Below, piece after piece: positions 1 to 6,919 of a DNA stretch of 12,955 bases (the first letter of the stretch is position 1; each line of letters opens with the position of its first letter). The translations under genes were made by a program, and so were the position numbers. Source of the stretch: B21-G16 sp003644825 [NCBI: Candidatus Zhuqueibacterota bacterium] (GTDB lineage Bacteria; SM23-31; B21-G16); NCBI GenBank assembly GCA_003644825.1, contig QNDJ01000013.1, positions 1 through 12,955 of the forward strand, written 5' to 3'. The notes beneath the pieces are model-generated. The model worked only from the letters and a program-made list of their open reading frames with translations, was not told where the DNA came from and did not search any database.

Positions 1-243
1 CAACAATAGAGCTCTGTAGGAGCGGCATAGAAATATTAATTTGATCATAGATTAGTGTAACTCATGCTTCCAGCTTGAGATTTAATTATCATAACCATAC
101 ATTTAAAAAGTACGCAAATTTTTTTAACACAAATTCGTTTAATTAGTGTAATTCGTTGTTTATATATTAACAGAATATCACTACCAGAATTAAATTCTGG
201 TAGTGGATAAAACATTCTGGAAGTCTCTGAAGAGACTGTTTTT
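1..243. repeat. Intergenic long repeat, copy A
   Basis: This stretch matches 657-903 at roughly 90% by eye, in the same orientation. Its modules come in fixed order: a GAGCTC..GTAGGAGC head (9-23); an imperfect hairpin around a TCC loop (61-79); a stretch with attcgttt/gtgtaattcgttg (133-158); a perfect inverted repeat with 13-bp arms around one base (179-191/193-205); and a second hairpin with 7-bp arms (222-228/231-237) followed by a T run. No reading frame or RNA gene is evident. The copy may begin before the window. It may be a non-autonomous mobile element or a repeat-extragenic palindrome cluster; the sequence does not decide this. Confidence 0.8.
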
Positions 244-656
244 TAGTTTCAGCAATATAAAGTTATAATCCTTTTAAAAAAGTCATTTTAATGACTTACC
301 AGTGGACTATTCCAGCACCAGAATTAGATTCTGGTGCGGAAAAAAAAAGGAATTAAATAACATTTCTGTAGTTCAAGAATCCCTATCCGAGCTTTTAAAA
401 CAACATTCCGCTCCTACGGAACTCAATATTTTTTTATCTCTTATCTACAAACATATCGCTCCTGACGGAGCTCTTTAATAAAGCTTAATATGTAATTGTA
501 AGCCTTTACAGGCAAAGAAATCTATAACCTCAACCAAACGGTCAAGAGTGATGAAAAGAATGGAATAATTTCTTTGAGGTAAAATATAAAAAATGAAAAT
601 ATATTTTTCTATTCAAGCCCTGTAAGGGCGAAATGTTTGTAGCAAAAAATAGTAAA
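244..656. repeat. Spacer rich in short palindromic modules
   Basis: No gene is visible here. It holds a variant of the CCAGAAT palindrome (10-bp arms 315-324/328-337, loop TAG). Two reverse-orientation GCTCC..GGAGC modules follow, one imperfect (410-414/418-422) and one clean (458-462/467-471). Next is a GCCT..AGGC hairpin (502-513). A GCCCT-GTA-AGGGC hairpin (617-629) is followed by a tail reading aaatgtttgtagcaaaa. The same tail, inverted, precedes the module at 458-471. Several families of small modular palindromes are thus interleaved between the two long repeat copies. Confidence 0.7.
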
Positions 657-903
657 CAATAATAGAGCTCCGTAGGAACTGCATAAGAAATATTAATTTG
701 ATTATAGATTAGTGTAACTCAAGCTTCCAGCTTGAGATTTAATTATCAGAACCATACATTTAAAAAGTACGCAAATTTTTTTTAAAATAAAATTCGTTTA
801 ATCCGTGTAATTCGTTGTTTATATATTACCAGAATAACACTACCAGAATTAAATTCTGGTAGTGGATTAAAGGATATGGAAGTCTCTGAAGAGACTGTTT
901 TTA
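657..903. repeat. Intergenic long repeat, copy B
   Basis: This is the second copy of the unit at 1-243, with the same module order. The GAGCTCC head is at 665-679. The hairpin with a TCC loop has perfect 8-bp arms here (718-725/729-736), where copy A has a mismatch. The 13-bp-arm inverted repeat is at 838-850/852-864 and the AGTCTCT/AGAGACT hairpin at 881-887/890-896, again followed by Ts. The hairpins are preserved while surrounding bases drift, which suggests that the folded form, or recent copying, matters. Confidence 0.8.
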
Positions 904-940
904 TATACAATTAGAGAAATATGAGAAATTAGTTGTTCCA

Positions 941-980
941 TTACAACCCCGCAGGGGTGTAATATTTGTAGCAAAAATAG
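941..980. repeat. Palindrome plus TTTGTAGCAAAAATAG tail module
   Basis: An ACCCC-GCA-GGGGT hairpin (946-950/954-958, with imperfect pairing beyond) is followed by aatatttgtagcaaaaatag. The tail is nearly the same as that after the unrelated palindrome at 617-629. The module lies 10 bases past the stop codon of the secretin gene, so it is transcribed if the pilus operon reads through. There is no T run on the minus strand, so it is not a standard intrinsic terminator. Confidence 0.6.
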
Positions 981-989
981 TTAAAGATA

Positions 990-2159
990 TTAATTATCCC
1001 CCTTATTTTTCGCTCTTAGCCTCATTTCTTTTAATTTTTCTTTAATAACATCTCTTTCAAACCCAGATTTTCTAAAAGCACGAGAATGAACATCTGGAAG
1101 AATTTCAGCCTTCAAGGATATAACAAGCTCTTTTTCAGAAGTACTTTTACTGTTGTAACCTGTAAGATACCTGATACCAAGAACCCACCAGGGAAGGTCT
1201 TTCAATCCTGGAATTCCCTTTCTTTCGATTGAATTCTCAGTTGAATAAAGACCAGCAATAGCTGTTTCTTCTCCACTGCTTAAAAGAAGAGAAGTTTTAG
1301 CCATTATTTTGTTAACAACAGTGCTAATTGCTCCAGGAGTTACCGAACTTTTCTCCGCTTTTACATTCAGATGAACAAACTCAAAGTCATCCTCCTTAAT
1401 TACTGTTGGAGTAACGGTTAAAATTATTCCGGAACTGACAAAGTTATCGGTTACATTTCCTGCAAAATCTCTCTGCTTAATAGAAAAATCCTGCCCGACC
1501 TGGACTTTGCCTTCTTTTCCATCAAGAACAGTAATCTGGGGCGTGGCAATTATTTTACCAATGTTTTCGGTCTCAAACATCTTTAAAAGCGTAGAAATCT
1601 CCATCTTTCCTGTGGCTTTTGATACCTGAAAATTGAAAATATCCTCCGGTAAAGCACCACCTACAACATTCTGCTGAAAAGAACTGGATATATCACCTTT
1701 CATCTTAAAAAAATTCCAGTTAATCCCTCTTTCCCTCATTTTTTTTCTGTCAGCGTCAAAAAAAACAGCAGATATTTTTACCTCTCTTGAGCTCGAAGTA
1801 TAAATCTCCTCTGGCGATTCTTCTTTCTTCTTCTTTCTTTCTTCAGATATAATCAGGATATAGTTACTGTATTCTTCATACCTGAGATTATTAACAATTG
1901 TAATAAGTTCAAGAGCTTTTCTCCATTCCAGGTTCTCAATATTAACATTTATTGGAGATGTTCTTTTCATAGGGTCTATTATTAGTTTTCCTTCGAGCCT
2001 TCCACTAACTTCACTTAGAGCCTGTATAGCAATATTAAAAGGTGTTCTGCTGTCAAGAGAAATTTTACCCTCTGGCGAAACATATTCAGATGGTATTCTT
2101 TCCTGAGAATACCCATTATTAAATAAAAAAACAATCAGAAAAATTGTAAAATACCTCAT
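990..2159 (-). CDS. pilQ: Short PilQ/GspD-type secretin
   Basis: Outer-membrane secretin subunit, forming the channel through which the pilus leaves the cell. I chose ATG 2159 (389 aa) because it has an AGGTGA ribosome site at 2164-2169 and opens directly with a Sec signal peptide (1-19, ending GYSQ). The longer frame from 2183 would overlap the upstream gene and bury the signal. Residues about 33-105 look like the secretin/TonB N0 domain. Residues 127-150 (VKISAVFFDAD..GINWNF) are the usual strand-helix entry to the secretin core. Residues 185-355 are the core, with ATPQITVLDG, GIILTVTP and RKGIPGLKDLP. The tail 356-389 is basic. PilQ proteins usually exceed 600 residues; here the AMIN domains and additional N-domains are absent. 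It is the last gene of the operon, 4 bp after pilO/P. The secretin assignment is secure; the pilus role rests on context. Confidence 0.88.
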   Translation of the reverse strand: MRYFTIFLIVFLFNNGYSQERIPSEYVSPEGKISLDSRTPFNIAIQALSEVSGRLEGKLIIDPMKRTSPINVNIENLEWRKALELITIVNNLRYEEYSNYILIISEERKKKKEESPEEIYTSSSREVKISAVFFDADRKKMRERGINWNFFKMKGDISSSFQQNVVGGALPEDIFNFQVSKATGKMEISTLLKMFETENIGKIIATPQITVLDGKEGKVQVGQDFSIKQRDFAGNVTDNFVSSGIILTVTPTVIKEDDFEFVHLNVKAEKSSVTPGAISTVVNKIMAKTSLLLSSGEETAIAGLYSTENSIERKGIPGLKDLPWWVLGIRYLTGYNSKSTSEKELVISLKAEILPDVHSRAFRKSGFERDVIKEKLKEMRLRAKNKGDN

Positions 2160-2163
2160 TTCA

Positions 2164-2169
2164 TCACCT
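2164..2169 (-). promoter_or_regulatory. Ribosome binding site setting the pilQ start
   Basis: AGGTGA lies 4 bases before ATG 2159 and overlaps the TGA stop of the preceding gene (2164-2166). This supports translational coupling and the shorter secretin start. Confidence 0.6.
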
Positions 2170-3045
2170 GTAATTAAATTCAATTTCTAAAAATCTCTTT
2201 TCTATGATTCCCCCGATATTCAACAGGAATTCTGCTCTATTCTTTTGATGGTCTATTGCAGTTAACCTTCCAAGATACACTTTATCACCCAGATTAAGCA
2301 TCTTTAACTCACCGTTTTCATTTTTCAGGAAAATTTTATTACCGCTTATCCCTATCAGCTTAACTTTATCAATTTCAACGAGCTTCTCAGTATTTGGTGG
2401 CAATGTCTTTCTTATCAGTGGTCTAAAAGGATTAAAAACAAAATATTTATACTGCCCCGCATAATTATAACTTACTCTATTTTTACCAGCAATTTCTGAA
2501 TAAAAAGTTTCTATAACCATATCAAATTTCACAAGATACTTTATTTTTCCACTTTCGGGTCGAACATCCTCCTTATTATTTATGGATAATGATTTTATCC
2601 TTATAAGAACAGGAAAATTTTCAAGCTTCCATATAAAACTCCTCAACCTCCTGAAATCTCCAGAACCATATAAAATATATGTACATATTCCAACATCTCC
2701 TTCTTCTTTAGCACCAAGATAATCTATATTAATAGATATAAAACTATCCTTCGTTGAAGCGAGAACATTTAATAACCTGAAGATTAATACCGAATTTTCT
2801 TTTTCCAAAATATATTTTTTCCTTACAAGCCAGGCTTCCCTTAATTTTTTCAGGTTTTCTTCAACATTACTTCTTGTTGCAGTTATTTTCCTTGCTTTAA
2901 TAAGTTCATTTTCTTTAATTTTTTGAATCTTGACAAGGTTACGAATTTTCTTTGTTTCCCCGAAATAGAGAGATAAAAAACCACCCATTGACACTATAAT
3001 TAGAAGAATCAGAAAAATCATTGAATTTCTTTTACCATAACTCAT
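2164..3045 (-). CDS. pilO: PilO-PilP fusion, inner-membrane alignment protein
   Basis: Inner-membrane component linking the pilus motor to the secretin. ATG 3045 (293 aa) is preferred over the GTG at 3066, since AAGGGAG sits 5 bases upstream. One membrane helix (about 8-28) is followed by a charged coiled-coil stretch (30-85). Residues 88-183 fit the ferredoxin-like PilO fold, with the characteristic GSGDFRRLRSFIWKLENFP. A linker leads to NPFRP (205-209), the pattern that opens the globular part of PilP, and to a beta-rich end (228-293: KLIGISGN.., NLGDKVYLGRLTAID). PilP is normally a separate lipoprotein; here no lipobox is seen and the domain is tethered through the PilO helix. Homology to PilO is clear from layout and motifs; the PilP assignment is an inference from pattern and position. 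Confidence 0.72.
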   Translation of the reverse strand: MSYGKRNSMIFLILLIIVSMGGFLSLYFGETKKIRNLVKIQKIKENELIKARKITATRSNVEENLKKLREAWLVRKKYILEKENSVLIFRLLNVLASTKDSFISINIDYLGAKEEGDVGICTYILYGSGDFRRLRSFIWKLENFPVLIRIKSLSINNKEDVRPESGKIKYLVKFDMVIETFYSEIAGKNRVSYNYAGQYKYFVFNPFRPLIRKTLPPNTEKLVEIDKVKLIGISGNKIFLKNENGELKMLNLGDKVYLGRLTAIDHQKNRAEFLLNIGGIIEKRFLEIEFNYR

Positions 3046-3050
3046 TTTTA

Positions 3051-3057
3051 CTCCCTT
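3051..3057 (-). promoter_or_regulatory. Ribosome binding site setting the pilO/P start
   Basis: AAGGGAG lies 5 bases upstream of ATG 3045. It selects this start over the in-frame GTG at 3066, which overlaps the previous gene's stop as GTGA. Confidence 0.6.
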
Positions 3058-3062
3058 AAAAA

Positions 3063-4592
3063 TCACCTGTGTTTAGCAAAAATCTCAAACTCATAAATTT
3101 TTAACTTCCTTATTTTATTTTCTTTTACATTTTTTATCTGGGTCAGCGAATCCTTTTGAGCAAGAAGATTTATTCTATTTCTATAAAGAGACTTACCCTC
3201 AATAGAATAATTCTTACTGTTACCCTGAAACTTTTCTATCCATAAAGAATTCAGAACCTGAATATTTCTGGAATAGTTTTCAAGAATATCACTGTACTTT
3301 ATAGAACTATTCTCAAGACTATCAAGAATTGAATTTTTCTTTTCCAGTAATTTAATTTCTCTGACCATATTATTAACGTAGTCAACAATCTGGTTTTCAA
3401 ACTCAATTTCGCTTTGCAGGCTGTTGATATTTGTTTCCAGATTTCTGATAGTCATATTTGCATCAACTTTCTTTTTTAATATGAAAAGACTCATTAGCAT
3501 AAGAAATAAAAGCAGCAGATATCCATGCCACTCTATCCTGAGTGCGTTCTGTTTTCTCCTGATTCTTTCCGGTAGAAAATTAATTTTGAAGAACTCTCTG
3601 TTTTCAGGCTCCAGTATTTTCCATGCAATAGAGATTGGAATAGCATAACTCGATATTAAAAACCTCTTATCCTGGTCAACTGCCGATTGGTCTAAAATTT
3701 CAGGTTCCAGATAATTAATAACAACAGAATCACCAAATTTCTCTTCAAGATATTTTTTAAGCTCAATGTTAATGGACTCTCCAGCGAGTAAAATCGTATT
3801 AACACCCGAAATACCCCATTCATCAAGCCCTAAAAGGATTTTACTGTAAATAGTATCTTTGATAGAAGAATCATTCACACCTTCATTTATTACATCTCCG
3901 AGATGGAACAACTCGCCACCTTTTATAAAAATTATCCGGGCAAAATCATTACCAACATAAATTATTATCCCGGTTTCATCTTCCTGGAATCTGTAACATC
4001 TTCTCGCATAACCAATTAAAGCAAGCTCATTTACTTCAATAAGGCTTATTTTAATCTTTCCTGAAACGTAACTATTGATCTCCTCTAATTGTTCAAGGAT
4101 ATAATTATTTCCTTTGCAGTATATTCCAAGATATGAACCATCATACTTCCTTATACACTCAAAACAATCTTCTTCAATTGGTTCTTTCTGGTTAGAATTT
4201 ACTTCTCTGAGGAAATTATATTTTATTTTTTTCTTTTTAATGTTCTTAAACTTTCCGTTCTGTATGAAATAGACGTTTGACTCCGGAATATTTACCCCGA
4301 ATCTTCCTTTTTTTACAGGCAAATGATTTATAGAATCCAGTATAATGGAAAGATTTGTGGGTTTTTCAAGTTCTGTAATTTCCTGAAAACCAGAATCATC
4401 CATAGATTGTGCATCTCCAAAAATTTCTTTGCTCTGGTCTAAATTTTCCGATGTTTTTTCCTCCTCAACCTCAACTCTTGAAATAAGCTTTGAAGTAAAT
4501 ACGTCTTTAATAAATATTTTTCCTTTTCTTTTTACAAGATGAGCAACTTTTAAATCCAATCCATCAATAAAAATTCCAAATGAATGCTTCAT
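3063..4592 (-). CDS. pilM: PilM-PilN fusion, actin-like plus membrane assembly protein
   Basis: A fusion (509 aa) of the cytoplasmic actin-like PilM with the bitopic PilN. Residues 1-330 look like PilM: FGIFIDGLDLKVAHL at the start, a second nucleotide-fold strand pair at 207-233 (GIIIYVGNDFARI..GGELFHLGDV) and an adenosine-type motif at 266-273 (TILLAGES). Residues 337-347 read INFLPERIRRK, matching the INLLP motif at the N-terminus of PilN that normally binds PilM. A membrane helix (357-372), a coiled coil (380-430) and a small C-terminal domain follow, as in PilN. In standard pilus operons these are two genes. An acidic low-complexity insert lies at about 40-80. GAGAGGA at 4602-4608 supports the start, which lies 3 bp after pilT. 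Confidence 0.8.
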   Translation of the reverse strand: MKHSFGIFIDGLDLKVAHLVKRKGKIFIKDVFTSKLISRVEVEEEKTSENLDQSKEIFGDAQSMDDSGFQEITELEKPTNLSIILDSINHLPVKKGRFGVNIPESNVYFIQNGKFKNIKKKKIKYNFLREVNSNQKEPIEEDCFECIRKYDGSYLGIYCKGNNYILEQLEEINSYVSGKIKISLIEVNELALIGYARRCYRFQEDETGIIIYVGNDFARIIFIKGGELFHLGDVINEGVNDSSIKDTIYSKILLGLDEWGISGVNTILLAGESINIELKKYLEEKFGDSVVINYLEPEILDQSAVDQDKRFLISSYAIPISIAWKILEPENREFFKINFLPERIRRKQNALRIEWHGYLLLLFLMLMSLFILKKKVDANMTIRNLETNINSLQSEIEFENQIVDYVNNMVREIKLLEKKNSILDSLENSSIKYSDILENYSRNIQVLNSLWIEKFQGNSKNYSIEGKSLYRNRINLLAQKDSLTQIKNVKENKIRKLKIYEFEIFAKHR

Positions 4593-4595
4593 AAT

Positions 4596-5834
4596 TTATA
4601 TTCCTCTCAAAAGTTCTAAAATTCTATTTTTGTTATTTGCATAGTTTACAGCATTTTCTTTACTTATTTTTCTCTCTTTATATAACCTCAATAAATCCTG
4701 TTCCATAGTAATCATTCCCAATCTTCCAGATTCATTAATCATCTGATAAATTTCCCCGGTATTATTATTTTTAATTGCAGCTTTCACTGATGGTGTAGTT
4801 AGAAGAATTTCTTTAGCAAGAACCCTTTTTCCGGATAAATCTGGAACTAACTTTTGAGATACAACACACGTAAGAACATCTGCCAGTCGATTTCTTACTC
4901 TTTCCTGTTCTATTGGTGGGCATTCACCAATTATCCTGTCGATACTTTCCACTGCTGAAGCAGTATGCAATGTTGAAAATACTTTATGCCCACTATCAGT
5001 AATTTCAAGAACGGCCATTATAGTTTCAGGGTCTCGCATTTCGCCGACCACAATTATGTCTGGGTCCTGTCGTAATGACTGGATGACCCCCTCCTTAAAT
5101 GAAAGAACATCTCTTCCAACCTCTCGATGCCTGATTATACTCTTAAATGGTTTATGAACAGTTTCTATTGGAGAACCGATAATGGTTATATGGGCATTAA
5201 CTGTATGGTTATTAGCGCTTATTATACTATCCAGGGTGGAACTTTTCCCCGAACCGGTAATTCCGGTAACGAGAATGAGACCCTGCTTCACATAATTAAG
5301 ACTCATAACTTTGAGAACATTAGGATGAAATCCCAGCTCTTTTATTGGTCTGATTTTATTGGAAATATATCTCATATTTAAACATAAGTGGTCAAGGTCA
5401 AAATAAAGGTCTGCTCTGAATCTTTCTGCATCTTCAAGAATCTGGTAAGAAAAATCAAGATTCCTGTTAGAATAAAGATAATCCCTCTGTTTTTCCGTAA
5501 GTATACTCTGGCAAAGAACATCAGTTTCTGTTAAAGTAAACTCTCCAAATTCCATCTCGGGTTTTTTCTCCCCATATATTCTATACCATACCTTTCCATT
5601 ACAACCCCTACCGCCAATATCTATATCAGAAGCCTCTTTCTCTTTCATAAAAAGCAAGAAAGTATCAAATAATCTTTTTAAAAACATCCTTTCTTCTGGA
5701 GTAATTTTTTTCAAGCTATTCCCTATAAATACCTGTCTGTCTAATCCAATCAGGTTTTCCGGTACCTGTTCAGCAATGTTTTTTAAAATCTTTCTCGGAA
5801 AAGAAATATTTTTATGGTTAACAATATTTAACAT
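4596..5834 (-). CDS. pilT: PilT-like pilus ATPase with altered Asp box
   Basis: Hexameric AAA-type motor of the PilT/GspE family (412 aa), expected to act at the inner membrane on PilC to retract the fibre. Walker A is GITGSGKSST (191-200), Walker B is IIVVGEMRD with Glu265, and the His box is SGHKVFSTLHT (281-291). The C-terminal part ESGRLGMITMEQ (368-379) matches PilT rather than PilB, and there is no zinc tetracysteine. Two departures stand out. The Asp box, usually TIEDPIE, reads IIGSPIE (218-224), so Glu-Asp has become Gly-Ser. The AIRNLIRE retraction motif is reduced to AIKNNNTG (353-360). The N-terminus is also extended by about 45 residues. AGAGGT 6 bases upstream supports the start. 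Whether it still hydrolyses ATP normally is uncertain. Confidence 0.87.
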   Translation of the reverse strand: MLNIVNHKNISFPRKILKNIAEQVPENLIGLDRQVFIGNSLKKITPEERMFLKRLFDTFLLFMKEKEASDIDIGGRGCNGKVWYRIYGEKKPEMEFGEFTLTETDVLCQSILTEKQRDYLYSNRNLDFSYQILEDAERFRADLYFDLDHLCLNMRYISNKIRPIKELGFHPNVLKVMSLNYVKQGLILVTGITGSGKSSTLDSIISANNHTVNAHITIIGSPIETVHKPFKSIIRHREVGRDVLSFKEGVIQSLRQDPDIIVVGEMRDPETIMAVLEITDSGHKVFSTLHTASAVESIDRIIGECPPIEQERVRNRLADVLTCVVSQKLVPDLSGKRVLAKEILLTTPSVKAAIKNNNTGEIYQMINESGRLGMITMEQDLLRLYKERKISKENAVNYANNKNRILELLRGI

Positions 5835-5844
5835 TATAAAACCT

Positions 5845-6405
5845 CTATTCTAATAAATTTCTGGGAACAATTTTTTTCCTTATATAAGTTTTAATATAAT
5901 CATTTCGTAATGGAACAATACTTTCAACTTCCAATTCGATGCCTATATTTCTTATATTCTTCAAAACAGAAGTTTCAGAACCCGTACTATCATAATAACT
6001 GAAATGAAGTTTCGTTATTCCAGCCGAGATCGCCAGAGGAGTCTGTCCATTTATCACCCTGTACAGTACCCGATCATCCGGATTATCAGTATAATCGAGT
6101 TCCGAAACATCTCCAGTATAATATAATACAGAATCGACCATACCATTATTATCTATATCTGCTATAAAAGATATCCTATCAGAATCAGCCGTAGTGATTG
6201 AAGTTATCAGGGAATCCACACCAAAACCAATTTTCCTTATATCCTGTTCAATCATTCTGGAAATATCAACAACATTTTGCTCTGTTACAAGCATCAAATT
6301 ACTTCTGTAGTTTGATTCAATAAGATTCGCATTCGTGCCAATAAGGGCTAAAAGAAGAACTGAACCTGCTATAAAAGCTCCTATTATGTCAAGCAATGTG
6401 CTCAT
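5845..6405 (-). CDS. PilW-like minor pilin with non-canonical N-terminus
   Basis: A 186-residue protein with a hydrophobic segment (about 5-23) right at its start, followed by an amphipathic helix containing MIEQDIRKIGFG (51-62). This resembles PilW/GspJ minor pilins, as does the following section: DRISFIADIDNNG (77-88), a VLYRVINGQ strand (113-121), LHFSYYDSTG (133-142), then paired strands. Minor pilins of this group prime or cap the fibre. The usual prepilin leader (Gly/Ala before FTLIE) and the Glu at mature position 5 are missing, so how it is processed is unclear. Asp83, Asp85 and Asn87 (DIDNNG) could form a small calcium loop. GAGGT overlaps the stop of the upstream gene, 7 bp away. 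Family assignment is by pattern and context. Confidence 0.65.
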   Translation of the reverse strand: MSTLLDIIGAFIAGSVLLLALIGTNANLIESNYRSNLMLVTEQNVVDISRMIEQDIRKIGFGVDSLITSITTADSDRISFIADIDNNGMVDSVLYYTGDVSELDYTDNPDDRVLYRVINGQTPLAISAGITKLHFSYYDSTGSETSVLKNIRNIGIELEVESIVPLRNDYIKTYIRKKIVPRNLLE

Positions 6406-6412
6406 ACTTACC

Positions 6413-6904
6413 TCATTTACTGAGTGAAAAAAGAATAGAATTTTTTATACTATCATCAAAGAACGGGCTCGAAATAGCAACCGTCATTTTTTTAAGAAAT
6501 GTTGGACCTGAAGTTATTATTGAATCGGGTTGTATAGTATCAACATAAGCCACCGATACTGTAACAACATAGTTAATTAATGGTGTTTTTACTGTATCTG
6601 AATATCCATTGTAGTCATCCACATCATCAAAACTCGAAGGAGTCTCCCCTGGTTCAGGTCCAAGAAATTCTGGAGAAGTAAGAGCACCAGGTAAATCAAC
6701 TACTACGGAATCAACAAGAACTTCATCAAAAGAAAGACACAATGAATTCTCTATAATTTCCTGAGTCAATTCGACTCCAGTTATTCTTAATTCATTCTGT
6801 ATCAATGTTAATTCATTCTGACCAATAGTATTATTAACCGAAAGAAAAATGAGACCTAAAATTATTGTGGCACCTATTACAAGCAACATTTCTCCGGTAT
6901 TCAA
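6413..6904 (-). CDS. Small pilin-like membrane protein, TTG start
   Basis: A 163-residue protein encoded between pilB and the PilW-like gene. A hydrophobic segment (about 7-23) follows the short start MNTGEM. A polar helix (28-55, IGQNELTLIQNELR..) and an acidic, beta-prone domain with one cysteine (Cys56) come next. This layout is that of a minor pilin or pseudopilin (compare GspI/PilV), but I recognise no specific family. Gly4 followed by Glu5 could be a degenerate peptidase site, but Glu would be at mature position 1, not 5. The start is TTG, supported by AAGGAG 9 bases upstream; the next ATG (6889) would cut into the leader. A role in priming or fibre structure is inferred from position. 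Confidence 0.6.
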   Translation of the reverse strand: MNTGEMLLVIGATIILGLIFLSVNNTIGQNELTLIQNELRITGVELTQEIIENSLCLSFDEVLVDSVVVDLPGALTSPEFLGPEPGETPSSFDDVDDYNGYSDTVKTPLINYVVTVSVAYVDTIQPDSIITSGPTFLKKMTVAISSPFFDDSIKNSILFSLSK

Positions 6905-6913
6905 AAAATTTTT

Positions 6914-6919
6914 CTCCTT
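6914..6919 (-). promoter_or_regulatory. Ribosome binding site supporting a TTG start
   Basis: AAGGAG lies 9 bases before TTG 6904 and overlaps the TAA stop of pilB (6918-6920). It favours the TTG over the in-frame ATG at 6889, which has only a poorly spaced GGAGAA. Confidence 0.5.

Noticed and set aside
222-243. Intrinsic terminator (AGTCTCT-GA-AGAGACT followed by Ts), also at 881-900
   Set aside because: It has terminator form for plus-strand transcripts, but no plus-strand gene lies upstream in the window and it recurs as part of the long repeat, so I treat it as a repeat module.
1-989. CRISPR array at the left end
   Set aside because: The repeats are long, few, irregularly spaced and include inverted copies of several unrelated palindromes; there are no uniform spacers and no cas genes.
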